64,000 bases of DNA from ZC4RG30 sp046047615 (GTDB lineage Bacteria > Pseudomonadota > Gammaproteobacteria > Steroidobacterales > Steroidobacteraceae): the NCBI GenBank assembly GCA_046047615.1, contig JBJOHO010000089.1, forward strand, positions 136,403 through 200,402, given 5' to 3'. Both the position numbers and the translations under genes were made by a program. Positions 48,231-58,000 of this stretch are shown here, piece by piece. Position 1 is the first letter of the stretch. Every line of letters starts with the position of its first letter. The notes beneath the pieces were generated by a model that was given only the letters and a program-made list of their open reading frames with translations, searched no databases and was not told where the DNA came from.

Positions 48231-48680
48231 TCACGCCCCTGCAGGGGTTGCTGTCGCACGCCGCACGAAAGCATCCATCACGGCGGTGACGGCGGGTTCG
48301 AGCACCGGACCCAGCAGCAGCTGCAATGCGGCGGGCAACTCGAACTCCACCCGCAATTCCACCCGCGTGCCCAAAGCCTGGCCCGAAGGGGCCAGGACCG
48401 GCTGCAGGTGCCAGGTCCCGCGGAGACGCCGGAACGGCCCTTCCACCAGGTCCATGTGGACCGTGTGCGGGGGCTCGAGCCGGTTGCGGGTCGTGAAGCT
48501 GCCGTGGAACAGGCTGCGTTTGACCTGCAGGCGCGCCAGCATGCCGCCCTCGTCATGCGAGAGGACCTCGGCGCCGATGCAGCCCGGGAGAAACTCCGGA
48601 TACCGCGCCACGTCGTTGATGAGCGCGAAGAGCGGCTCGGGCCCGACCGGCAGCAAGGCGGTGCGCTTGACCTGCTTCAT
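48231..48680 (-). CDS. ratA: RatA/COQ10-family START-like protein
   Basis: 149 residues from the ATG at 48680. MKQVKRTALLPVGPEPLFAL, INDVARYPEFLPGC and HGSFTTRNRLEPP match the polyketide-cyclase/COQ10 fold. In E. coli RatA was described as an inhibitor of 70S assembly; homologues bind ubiquinone. Divergent from smpB with a 50-bp gap, its usual neighbour. Confidence 0.92.
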   Translation of the reverse strand: MKQVKRTALLPVGPEPLFALINDVARYPEFLPGCIGAEVLSHDEGGMLARLQVKRSLFHGSFTTRNRLEPPHTVHMDLVEGPFRRLRGTWHLQPVLAPSGQALGTRVELRVEFELPAALQLLLGPVLEPAVTAVMDAFVRRATATPAGA

Positions 48681-48730
48681 CCGCGGATTGTCCGGCATGC
48701 CCGGAGGGCACTCAAGGCTACAATGCAGCC

Positions 48731-49204
48731 GTGAACAAACCCAAGGACAAGCCGGCGCCAGCACTGATCGCGGAGAACCGCAAGGCGCGCCACGAGTACT
48801 TCATCGAGGAACGCTACGAAGCGGGCCTTGCCCTGCAGGGCTGGGAAGTGAAGTCCATGCGTGCAGGCCGGGCGCAGCTGGCCGAAGCCTACGTTTTCAT
48901 CCGCAAGGGCGAGGCCTACCTTTTCGGTGCCCACATCTCTCCGCTGCCAGCGGCCTCCTCGCACTACGTGGCCGACCCGGTCCGCACCCGCAAGCTGCTG
49001 CTGAACCGGGCGGAGCTCGACCGCCTGGTCGGCGCGGTGGAGCGGGAGGGCTACACGCTGGTGCCGCTGGAGCTTTACTGGAAGAACGGGCGCGCCAAGT
49101 TGCGCGTCGGCCTGGCCAAGGGCAAGAAGCAGCACGACAAGCGTGCGAGCGAGAAAGACCGCGATTGGCAGCGCGACAAGGCGCGGCTGATGCGTCACCG
49201 CTAG
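48731..49204 (+). CDS. smpB: SsrA-binding protein SmpB
   Basis: 157 residues, GTG start at 48731, with TACAAT (48719-48724) as a possible -10 that would give a very short leader. Delivers tmRNA to stalled ribosomes. IAENRKARHEYFIEERYEAG, GWEVKSMRAGRAQLAEAYV and the basic C-terminal tail (KGKKQHDKRASEKDRDWQRD) are characteristic. No ssrA gene is adjacent. Confidence 0.97.
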   Translation: MNKPKDKPAPALIAENRKARHEYFIEERYEAGLALQGWEVKSMRAGRAQLAEAYVFIRKGEAYLFGAHISPLPAASSHYVADPVRTRKLLLNRAELDRLVGAVEREGYTLVPLELYWKNGRAKLRVGLAKGKKQHDKRASEKDRDWQRDKARLMRHR

Positions 49205-49217
49205 GCGCGCGAGGGCC

Positions 49218-50081
49218 GTGGTGCACACCCTGCCCCCGCAACGGCTGGCGCGGTTCCGCGAGCTGTGGATCCACACCGGCAGCAGCTGCAACCTCAGCTG
49301 CCCGTTCTGCCATGAGGGCTCCAGCCCCGGGGACCGGCGACTGCCCGCCCCGGCGGCGGCCCAGGTGCTGCCCTACCTGCGCGAAGCGGCCCGCCTGGGC
49401 GTGGAGCGCTTCGGCTTCACCGGCGGCGAGCCCCTGATCCACCGCGAAATCGTGCCGCTGGTGCGCGAGGCCTTGGCGCTGGCGCCCTGCCTCATCCTCA
49501 CCAACGGCCTCGCACCGCTGATCCGTCGACCACAGCATCTGGCCCTGTGGCACGGGCAAGCGCACACGCTGCAGCTGCGCGTCAGCATCGACCACCCGGA
49601 CGAGGCCCTGCACGACGCCGGACGCGGCCTGAAGAACTTCCGCAAGGCCCTTGAGGGGCTGCAACGGCTGCACGAGGCCGGCTTCGCCGTCGGCGTCACG
49701 CGGCAATCGAAGCCGGACGAAGACCGCGAGGCCATCACCCAGCGCTTCCGCCAGCTGCTGCGCAAACTGCGCCTGCCGGACACCTTGCCCATCGTCGCGC
49801 TGCCGGACCTGGGCCCGCCTGGTGCGGCAGCCGCAACGGTCGTCAACGACGCGCAGGCCCGCGTGGACCCACCCTGCGCGGCCTCATGCACACGCGGCCG
49901 GATGCTGGTACTGCGCCCGGCAGGGCTGCAGTTGCTGCCCTGCCCGCTGGTCGACGACACCGGGACATTGGACCTTGGCGAGGATCTCGCCAGGGCCCTG
50001 GGCCACACCATCCTGCCCAGGCATCCTCGTTGTACGCTCTGCCTGGGGCAGGGCGTGCCTTACGCCGGAGAAGTGCCATGA
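49218..50081 (+). CDS. Radical SAM protein with SPASM/twitch-like C-terminus
   Basis: 287 residues; GTG start at 49218 (or the adjacent GTG at 49221, better spaced from GAGGG). The radical-SAM cluster motif is C24-x3-C28-x2-C31 (CNLSCPFC), followed by FGFTGGEPLIHRE for SAM binding. The C-terminal part has a pattern typical of auxiliary-cluster domains: a Cys pair (CAASC), GRMLVLRPAGLQLLPCP, and HPRCTLCLGQG. Relatives modify peptides or make cofactors. The stop overlaps the apt start (ATGA), so it is co-translated with apt. No precursor peptide is visible next to it, so the substrate is unknown. Confidence 0.82.
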   Translation: MVHTLPPQRLARFRELWIHTGSSCNLSCPFCHEGSSPGDRRLPAPAAAQVLPYLREAARLGVERFGFTGGEPLIHREIVPLVREALALAPCLILTNGLAPLIRRPQHLALWHGQAHTLQLRVSIDHPDEALHDAGRGLKNFRKALEGLQRLHEAGFAVGVTRQSKPDEDREAITQRFRQLLRKLRLPDTLPIVALPDLGPPGAAAATVVNDAQARVDPPCAASCTRGRMLVLRPAGLQLLPCPLVDDTGTLDLGEDLARALGHTILPRHPRCTLCLGQGVPYAGEVP

Positions 50082-50596
50082 CCGACCTCAAGCAGCACAT
50101 CATCGAGACCCGGGATTTTCCCGAACCGGGGATCCTGTTCCGCGATTTCAGTCCGCTGCTGCGGCACCACTTCCCGGAGACGCTGGATGCCTTGGAAGGA
50201 CTGCTCACCGAGGCCGAATGGCGCGGGATCGACGCCGTCGCAGGCGTCGACGCGCGTGGCTTCGTGCTCGGCGCAGGCATCGCCGCTCGCCGCCGGCTCG
50301 GTTTCGTGCCGATCCGCAAGGCCGGCAAGCTGCCGCCGCCGGTGCAGCAGTTGTCCTACGCGCTGGAATATGGCGAGGCCACGCTCGAAATGCACCACGG
50401 CCGGGGCCGCCTGCTGCTGGTCGATGACGTGTTCGCCACCGGCGGCACGCTGCAGGCGGCCGCGCAGCTCTGCACCCTGTCAGGCCATGAAGTGGCGCGG
50501 GTGATCGTGCTGGCCGACCTGCGCCTGTGCGGACGTGCCGCACAGATCGAGGGCCACGCCGTCCGCTCTGTTTTCCATTATGGAGAGCCGACATGA
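50078..50596 (+). CDS. apt: Adenine phosphoribosyltransferase
   Basis: 172 residues from the ATG at 50078, overlapping the radical SAM stop. Salvages adenine to AMP. FPEPGILFRDFSPLL and the PRPP-binding LLVDDVFATGGTLQAA are the family signatures; DARGFVLGAGIAARRRLGFV forms the second conserved block. Its stop overlaps the sulfatase start by four bases. Confidence 0.94.
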   Translation: MTDLKQHIIETRDFPEPGILFRDFSPLLRHHFPETLDALEGLLTEAEWRGIDAVAGVDARGFVLGAGIAARRRLGFVPIRKAGKLPPPVQQLSYALEYGEATLEMHHGRGRLLLVDDVFATGGTLQAAAQLCTLSGHEVARVIVLADLRLCGRAAQIEGHAVRSVFHYGEPT

Positions 50597-51996
50597 AGCA
50601 CAGGGAAACGTCCATCGATCGCCGCAGGCTGCTGGCTGCGGGCGCTGCCACCGGTCTGGCCGCCAGCCTGTCGCCTTGGTTGCCCGCCGCGACGCCACCG
50701 GGCCGACCGAACATCCTGTGGATCATGGCCGACGACCTGGGCTACGCGGACACCGGCATCACCGGACTGCGCGGGCTGGCCACGCCCAACATCGACCGCA
50801 TCGCGCGCGAAGGGCTGTTCCTGCGCCAGTCCTATGCCAACTCGGCCGTGTGTTCGGCGACGCGTACCGGCCTGATCACGGGGCGCTACCAGTACCGGCT
50901 GCGCGCCGGGCTGGAGGAGCCGCTGGCCGGCCGGACAGACGTCGGGCTGGATCCCTCGCACCCCACCCTGCCGTCGCTGCTGAAGAAGGCCGGCTATCGC
51001 ACTGCGCTGGTCGGCAAATGGCATCTGGGTGACACTGCGCAATTCAGCCCGCTGAAGCACGGCTACGACAGCTTCTATGGGTTCACGCCCGGTGGCATGG
51101 ACTACTTCCGCCACCAGCCTGGCCAGACACCAGGCCGTCCGCAGCACGGCGCCCTGCTCGACGGCGACACGCCTGCGGGAGACATCGGCTACCTCACGGA
51201 TCTGCTGTCTGATCGCGCAGTGCGCGAGGTGGGACGCAGCACAGCCGACGGGCGCCCGCTGTTCCTGAGCCTGCACTACACCGCGCCGCACTGGCCCTGG
51301 GAAGGACCGGAGGACAAAGCGGTCGCCGACACGCTCGGCGACCTGCAGCACAAGGACGGCGGCAGCCTGCAGACTTACCACCGCATGATCGCGGCCATGG
51401 ATGCCGGCATCGGCCGCGTGCTCAGGGCCCTGGACGAGGCCGGCATGGCGCAGGACACGATCGTGATCTTCACCAGCGACAACGGCGGTGAACGCTTTTC
51501 AGACACCTGGCCTTTCAGCGGCCAGAAGACCGAGTTGCTCGAGGGCGGGATCCGCGTGCCGTTCTTCCTGCGCTGGCCGGCACGGGTACGCGCCGGCAGC
51601 ATCAGCGACCAGGTGAACATCTCGATGGACTGGCTGCCCACGCTGCTCGCAGCCGCCGGCACGGCACCGGACCCGGCCTGGCCCAGCGATGGACTGAACC
51701 TCTTGTCGCAGGTGGTGGACCAGGCACCTGCCCAGCCCCGCCGGCTGTTCTGGCGCTACAAGGCGGCCGCGCAGGCGGCCCTGCGCGACGGCGACTGGAA
51801 ATACCTGCAACTGGGCGGCAAGGAGTGGCTCTTCAATCTTGCCGTGGATCCTCGTGAGCGTTCCGACTACAAGATGAAGGAACCGGCGCGGTTTGCCGCG
51901 CTGAAACAGGCCTGGCTGGACTGGAACGCGACCATGCTGCCCTATCCGGCGGACAGCTACACGCACGGCAACGCAGACGCCGCGGACCGGTACTGA
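50593..51996 (+). CDS. Tat-exported sulfatase
   Basis: 467 residues from the ATG at 50593, which overlaps the apt stop (ATGA). N-terminal DRRRLLAAGAATGLAASL resembles a twin-arginine signal. Metal-binding Asp pair in IMADDLGYADTG; the sulfatase nucleophile motif is CSATRTGLITGRY (Cys 87), where the usual C-x-P-x-R has Ala in place of Pro; GKWHLGD and IFTSDNGGERFS complete the active site. The Cys would need conversion to formylglycine by a maturase; the radical SAM protein two genes upstream could be considered, but its sequence does not identify it as an anaerobic sulfatase maturase. Substrate (aryl or carbohydrate sulfate) unknown. Confidence 0.9.
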   Translation: MKHRETSIDRRRLLAAGAATGLAASLSPWLPAATPPGRPNILWIMADDLGYADTGITGLRGLATPNIDRIAREGLFLRQSYANSAVCSATRTGLITGRYQYRLRAGLEEPLAGRTDVGLDPSHPTLPSLLKKAGYRTALVGKWHLGDTAQFSPLKHGYDSFYGFTPGGMDYFRHQPGQTPGRPQHGALLDGDTPAGDIGYLTDLLSDRAVREVGRSTADGRPLFLSLHYTAPHWPWEGPEDKAVADTLGDLQHKDGGSLQTYHRMIAAMDAGIGRVLRALDEAGMAQDTIVIFTSDNGGERFSDTWPFSGQKTELLEGGIRVPFFLRWPARVRAGSISDQVNISMDWLPTLLAAAGTAPDPAWPSDGLNLLSQVVDQAPAQPRRLFWRYKAAAQAALRDGDWKYLQLGGKEWLFNLAVDPRERSDYKMKEPARFAALKQAWLDWNATMLPYPADSYTHGNADAADRY

Positions 51997-52002
51997 AGCG
52001 CC

Positions 52003-52026
52003 GCTGCCGCCATTTCAGGCGGCAGC
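52003..52026. terminator. Hairpin between convergent sulfatase and RTX genes
   Basis: Perfect 9-bp stem GCTGCCGCC-ATTTCA-GGCGGCAGC, 7 bp after the sulfatase stop and 61 bp after the stop of the convergent gene. No T run on either side, so its efficiency as an intrinsic terminator is unclear. Confidence 0.5.
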
Positions 52027-52086
52027 AGCCACCACCGGCGCGGCGCGGAGTCAGGCATCCCTGCCCGACTCCATCGCCGCCACGGC

Positions 52087-55000
52087 TCATCCGATCACCA
52101 CGAAATCGGCGAAGGTCAGCGTACCCGTGACGCCCGTCAGCGTCGCGAATTGCACTGCCACGCCCGCACCCGAGCCGTCCGCGTCATACATCAACGCACC
52201 GCTGGCGCTGTTGAAGATGATGCGGTCATCGGCATCGGCAGCCGCTGTACCCAGCACGAAAGATCCCGCGTCCAAGGTGCCCAGTGCCGACAAGGCAGAG
52301 AAAGCCGCCTGGCTCAACTGGATGGTGTCATCGGCCACGACAAACCCATTGATGGAGTCGCGGTTGGCCGCCTGCGTGGGATCAACATCGAACACGAAAG
52401 TATCCAACCCGGTGCCACCGTTGAGAATGTCGGTTCCCGCTCCGCCCACCAGCGTGTCGTTGCCCGTCCCCCCGTTGAGCGCGTCGTTGCCCGCCCCACC
52501 TTCCAGGACGTTGTTGCCGGTATTACCGGTGAGGGTGTCGTTGGCGCTGCCGCCAATGACGTTCTCCGTGCTGGTGATGGTGTCCCGACCACCGCCACCC
52601 GTGTTCTGCGCAGCTGTCGTGCCCAGATTGACGGTCACCGAGTTCGAGATGCCGACATAGCTGACCGTGTCGGTTCCGGCCCCACCAGTGATGATGTCAT
52701 TGCCGAGGTCGCTGACCATGGTGTCGTTGCCATTACCGCCCAACAAGCGGTCTGCGCCAGCACCGCCGTCCAGGTAATCATCCCCGTCAGAGCCGTTGAG
52801 CGTATCGTTACCAGCAAGCCCATAGACGGAATCGTTACCCAAGGTGCCGGCATAGTTGTTGGCCGCGGCCGTCAGCATCACCGGCACGGTCACGACGCCG
52901 TCCACAAACTGGATCTGCTCCATGCCGGTGAGCACGTCCGTACCCTCGGCACCAGTGACCGTAACGTTGCCGGTAGTCGTATCGACGACAACCGTGTAGG
53001 CAGACCGAAGACCGGCATACAGGGCCACATCGATACCGTTGCCGCCAACCAAGGTATCGTTGCCCAGACCACCCGTCAGTAGATTGTCTCCCGTATTGCC
53101 GGTAATGACGTTGTCGAGCGCGTTGCCGGCTCCGTTGATGGCACCCGTCCCGGTCAGCGTCAGATTCTCGACATTGACGGCCAGCGAGTAGCTCACGGAA
53201 CTGTTGACCGTGTCGGTTCCCGCGCCGGCGTCCTCGACGACAGCGTCTCCCGCCTCGTCTACAACGTAGACGTCATTGCCCAGTCCGCCGACCATGCTGT
53301 CCGAACCCGCGCCTCCGTTGAGGCTGTCATTGCCTTCCCCACCTTCCATGAGATCGTTGCCAGCGCCACCGCTGATCGTGTCGTTGCCCGCCAGGCCGTA
53401 GATCACCTCGTCCCCGGCGCCACCGGCATAGTTGTCGGCATTGGCCGTAAGGTACGTCGGCATGGAATACGACTGGTCGGCAAACCGCAGCGACTCGACC
53501 AACTGCACTGAATCAGTGCCGTCACCACCAACCCGGTTGTCCACAACTGTCGTAACGCCGGTCTGGGTATTGGTGGTGACCGTATAATCTGCAAGATTGC
53601 CGCTGAACACCGCAGTGTCAAAGCCGTTGCCACCGTTGATCAGGTCATTGCCAGACCCGCCCGCCAACGTGTCGTCACCGTCTCCACCCAGCAGGCTGTC
53701 ATTCCCGGCATCGCCCTCCAGTGCATCATTGCCCGCTGCGCCGTTGAGGGTATCGTTTGAGGCCCCTCCAAAGACGAAGTCGTTGCCCGCCGTACCTGCG
53801 TAGTTGTCCGCATTGGCTGTCAGCACGGTCGGCAGCCCGACCAGGCCATCGACAAACTGCAACTGCTCTATGCCAGTGATCTGATCCACTTCACCGGTGA
53901 TCTTGTTCGTAAGGAAGACAAATGTGCGCGTGCCCGTACGGCTGCTCGTGATCGAGTAATCAGAACGGCTTCCGGAGAGTGAGAACACGTCTGTGCCTGT
54001 GCCGCCGTCGATCGTGTCGTTGCCGGCACCGCCGATGATGGTGTCGTTGCCACCACCACCCACCAGGTTGTCCATGCCGGCGCCACCGTCAATGACGTTG
54101 TTGCCGCCGCTGCCCGTCAAACGGTCACCATAGCCGGAGCCCGTCAGGTTCTCGACGTTGGTAATGGTGTCGATACCGGCCCCTCCGGTGTTCTGCGCCG
54201 TCGTCACGGCCAGCGAAGCCACGACGGAGCTTGTGGCCCGTGAATAGCTCACTGTGTCCGTGCCGCCCTGGCCATTGATGACATCGTTGCCGAGACCGCC
54301 CTCGAGGACGTTGGCGTTGCCATCGCCACTGAGCGTGTCATTGAACGCCGAACCCACCAGGTTTTCAAACCCGGTGACCGTATCGCTACCGGCACCAATG
54401 GTGTTCTGCGGATTTGCAGCACCCAAAGTGACCGTCACGCCCGCGCCGGCAGAGGCATACGACAGCGTGTCCACACCGGCGCCACCAGCAAGAACATCAT
54501 TGACAGCACCGGCACCGCCGTCGATGTAGTTGCTGCCAGCGTCGCCACTGATATTGTCGGCGAATGTCGTGCCAACGACACCCTCTATTCCTGACAGGGT
54601 GTCAATGCCCGCACCGACCGTATTTTGTGCCGTCAACGTAGCAAGGTTTACCGTAACGCCGGCAGTCGCCGCCGCATAGGTCACGACATCAGTGCCGTCG
54701 CCGCCCTCAAGTACATCATCGCCAGGTCCGCCGCCGAGCGTATCGTTGCCGGCGCCAGCACTCAGCGTGAAATTCATCGGAATGTTCTGGAACACAGGCA
54801 AACCTGTCAGCGGGTCCACCACTGCCTGCCCGGTGACGGGATCGATGACCGGGAGCGGATTGCCGGCAGCATCTGTCCGGAAGACCGGCACTCCAGCCTG
54901 GTCCGTGACCACCGCAGGGCCGCCGATGATGATGTCATCGAAGTCCGAACCGATGGCCGACTCCACAGCCAGGAAACTGTCAGGAATCTGCACGCCCACG

Positions 55001-58000
55001 GGGGCGACCGCGGGACCAAGATTGCTCAGATTGATGTCGATGCCCCTGACGCGGCCGTCCGGGCCAGTTCCCTGACCCTTGCTGGCTGAATAATCCACCA
55101 CGTCGAAGCCAAGACCACCGTCAATAGTGTTGTTGAAGCCGGTGTCACCTTCGTCCATCACAATGAGGTCGTCGCCGTCCCAGCCGATCATGCCATCGGC
55201 TCCGCCACCACCCACAAGTGTGTCATTACCCTCGCCACCGTCGAGGCCGTCTGCGCCGCCACCTCCGAAAAGGATGTCGTTGCCGCCGCCACCCGCCATG
55301 ACGTCATCACCACCGTTGGCGTCCAGTACACCGTTGCTGAGGGCCCCGGTGTCACCAAACATGGTGTCGTCACCGTCCCCACCATCGACGACATCGCCAC
55401 CTGATCCGCCGTAAACAGTGTCGTTGCCGTCGCCGCCGAACACCTGGTCAACACCGACGCCGCCGTTTACGACGTCGTTGCCACCGTCGCCCCACAGGAG
55501 ATCATCGCCCTGCGAGTCAGCCACGACGTCGTTGCCCTCGCCACCGTGCAGGAAATCGTTTCCGTTGCCGCCCTCCACTGTGTCATTGCCACCGTCAGCC
55601 CAGACGGTGTCGTTTCCACCCATGCTGTTGATGGCCTCGGCATTATCGGTGCCGCCGATCATCTCGGAGGCGTTGCCGCGCCCATTCGGGCTGGTGACAC
55701 CACGCGCATCAAGGTAGTTGCCACTGTTGCCATAGAAAGTACCCTGGTACCAGCCCGCCCGGCTGGCATTGGCCATCTGCGTGGCCGTGGCAAAAGTCGT
55801 GGTCGTAGCGGAGATCTCAACATAGGCGTCCGGCACCGAAAAGATGTCGGAATACAGGTGCTTGGTGCCTGTATTGCGCATCACAAGGTCCGACATCAAC
55901 TGGCCCTCGATCTCCGCCAGAAGGTTCGTGCCGGCGAGGCGGTCCAGGTAGTAGAACCGGTCGCCGTTCTGCAACTTGATCATCTGGGTGGCGAAGATGA
56001 AGTCGAAAGTCGAGCCAAGCATGCCGCCAGCCACTTTCTGCTCTGCCAGCCCTCCCAGCCACAGGTCGATCTTCTGGTAATCGGCGTTGCCGCCGGTCAT
56101 GTATGTGGCATCGTTGAGCGCCAGCTCCGCTGCCGCCGCCAGCGCAGCAGCATAGGCCGCCGGATCCGACATCTGCAGGGCCGACCAATCCGACAGCGAC
56201 GCACCGCCGATGGTCGGGTGCACGCCGAACTGCGTCAGAATCGCATCACGTGAGTACGCCATGATGAAATTCTTGAGCGACTCGGGATGCAGCAGGTTGA
56301 GCCCGAATTCGTCCCAGCTGTTGTAGGGCTTGAGCGTGGTCAGTCCCGTCTGCTGGAAGAGCTCCGTACGGACCTGGTTGAGCGTCGCAGCGCCGGCATC
56401 ACGACCGCGAACCATGTTAAGGGTAGCCAAGTCAAGCGGGAGGCCCACCAGGTTGTTGCGTAGCGCATCGGTCACCCACTCGTCGATCGCATAACCCACC
56501 TGCTGCGACATGCCGAGCGCCACTTGGCCAGCCGTGTCATGCGCGTAAGCCGTCGGGTTGAGGAAGGCGTCGAACAGCAGAATGGAGATGTCGGCGCCAG
56601 CCTTGCCGTCGGCAGTCACTTCCCGCAGGTCCACCGTCTCCGTGAGCATGGAGTGGCCAAAGCGGTAGACCGCATGGGCGAACTCAGCCGAAATCGAGGC
56701 ATCCAGCGTGACATCGTAGCCGGCGAAGGCATCAATGTTCGGACTGAACTTGCGCACGAACTCGCCGAAGATCATGTGCTGGTATTCCATCTCGGTGACC
56801 AGCTTCGCCGCCTGGAAGAACTGCTCGTTTGTCCATTGCGCGGCATCGGCACGGGCTTCCCAGGTCACACCCTTGCTGTCGGTGCCGCCGAGCACCATCG
56901 CCTTGATGTCCACCAGAATCCGGTTGTGCTCGGAGTGGAAAACATCATGGATTGCTGTGAGACCGATGTTCTCATTGGAGCGACCATCGCCGGCGATGAA
57001 ATGCTGGTTGACCAGGTCCGACACGGTTCCTTGGTAGCGGATTGTGACACCGTCCTCCATGTACTCGGTCTTGGTCAGCGTGGAAATGATGTCGCCGACT
57101 TCATTGGTATTGGAGGCATTCGGACCGGTTCCGTGCGCCATGTCGTCCAGGAACGCGTGGCCGATGGTCTCCAGTTTGATGTCGGCGAGGGCCGCCGCGA
57201 GCGTGGGGGTGGTTGCGCCGCTCAGCGCGATGGTCTGTCCCGTCTCTTCATCCAGTTGCAGCACAACCGTGTTGGAACCGATATGGCTGTCCTGCACATA
57301 GAAGGTCGTGCCATCCGTACCCTTGGCGACAAGCCAGGCCTTGCCGCTGGCGTCAAGCCACACGCTGCCGTCGGCATTCAGGCGGACAGCAGGGATGTCA
57401 TTAAGGTTGATGTCGTGGAGAGTGATACCGATCCGCGCAGCATTCTGCTTGATGTCCCACCAGGTGGCCATTCCATCCAACGGGCCACTGAGGACGCTGA
57501 TCGAATCGCCACCACCGCTGACGAGACGTCCCGTCGTTGCGCCGCTGGCATCGTACTCACGCAGGAATGCCGTATGGCTGGCCTGCGAGCCATAGGACTG
57601 GCTGAGGTCGATGAACGGCGAAACCGTGTTGACGCTCTCGCCGTCCACCATGTTGGTACGCGAAGCCATCATGAAATTGAAGGAGCTGCCTTCCTGGTAG
57701 AGCGGGTCGCCCGGCAGCAGCGGGATGAGGACCATGCCGTCCTGACCCTTGTGGACGAAGTCCAGGCCATGGTCAAAGAACTGGCCCACCAATGTCATGA
57801 AGCCGCTGAAGGGCAGCGGGTTGACGGAGCCGGTCAACGGCGAAATGCGCGCACCCGTCAGGTTCAGCGGATCGTCCTGCACGGCGAGCTCCGCCTGCGC
57901 ATGAGCAATGGTCGCGTCGTTCGACGTGACGAGCCCTAGTTCGCGAAGCGCTTCAACGCTTTGGTCCGCCACCAGGTTGCTGATGAGACGCGGATTCGCG

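Noticed and set aside
52461..55668. Repetitive DNA that could be mistaken for a CRISPR array or satellite
   Set aside because: The repetition comes from RTX codons (GGxGxD), the copies are diverged and the frame is open throughout; there are no regular spacers or cas genes.
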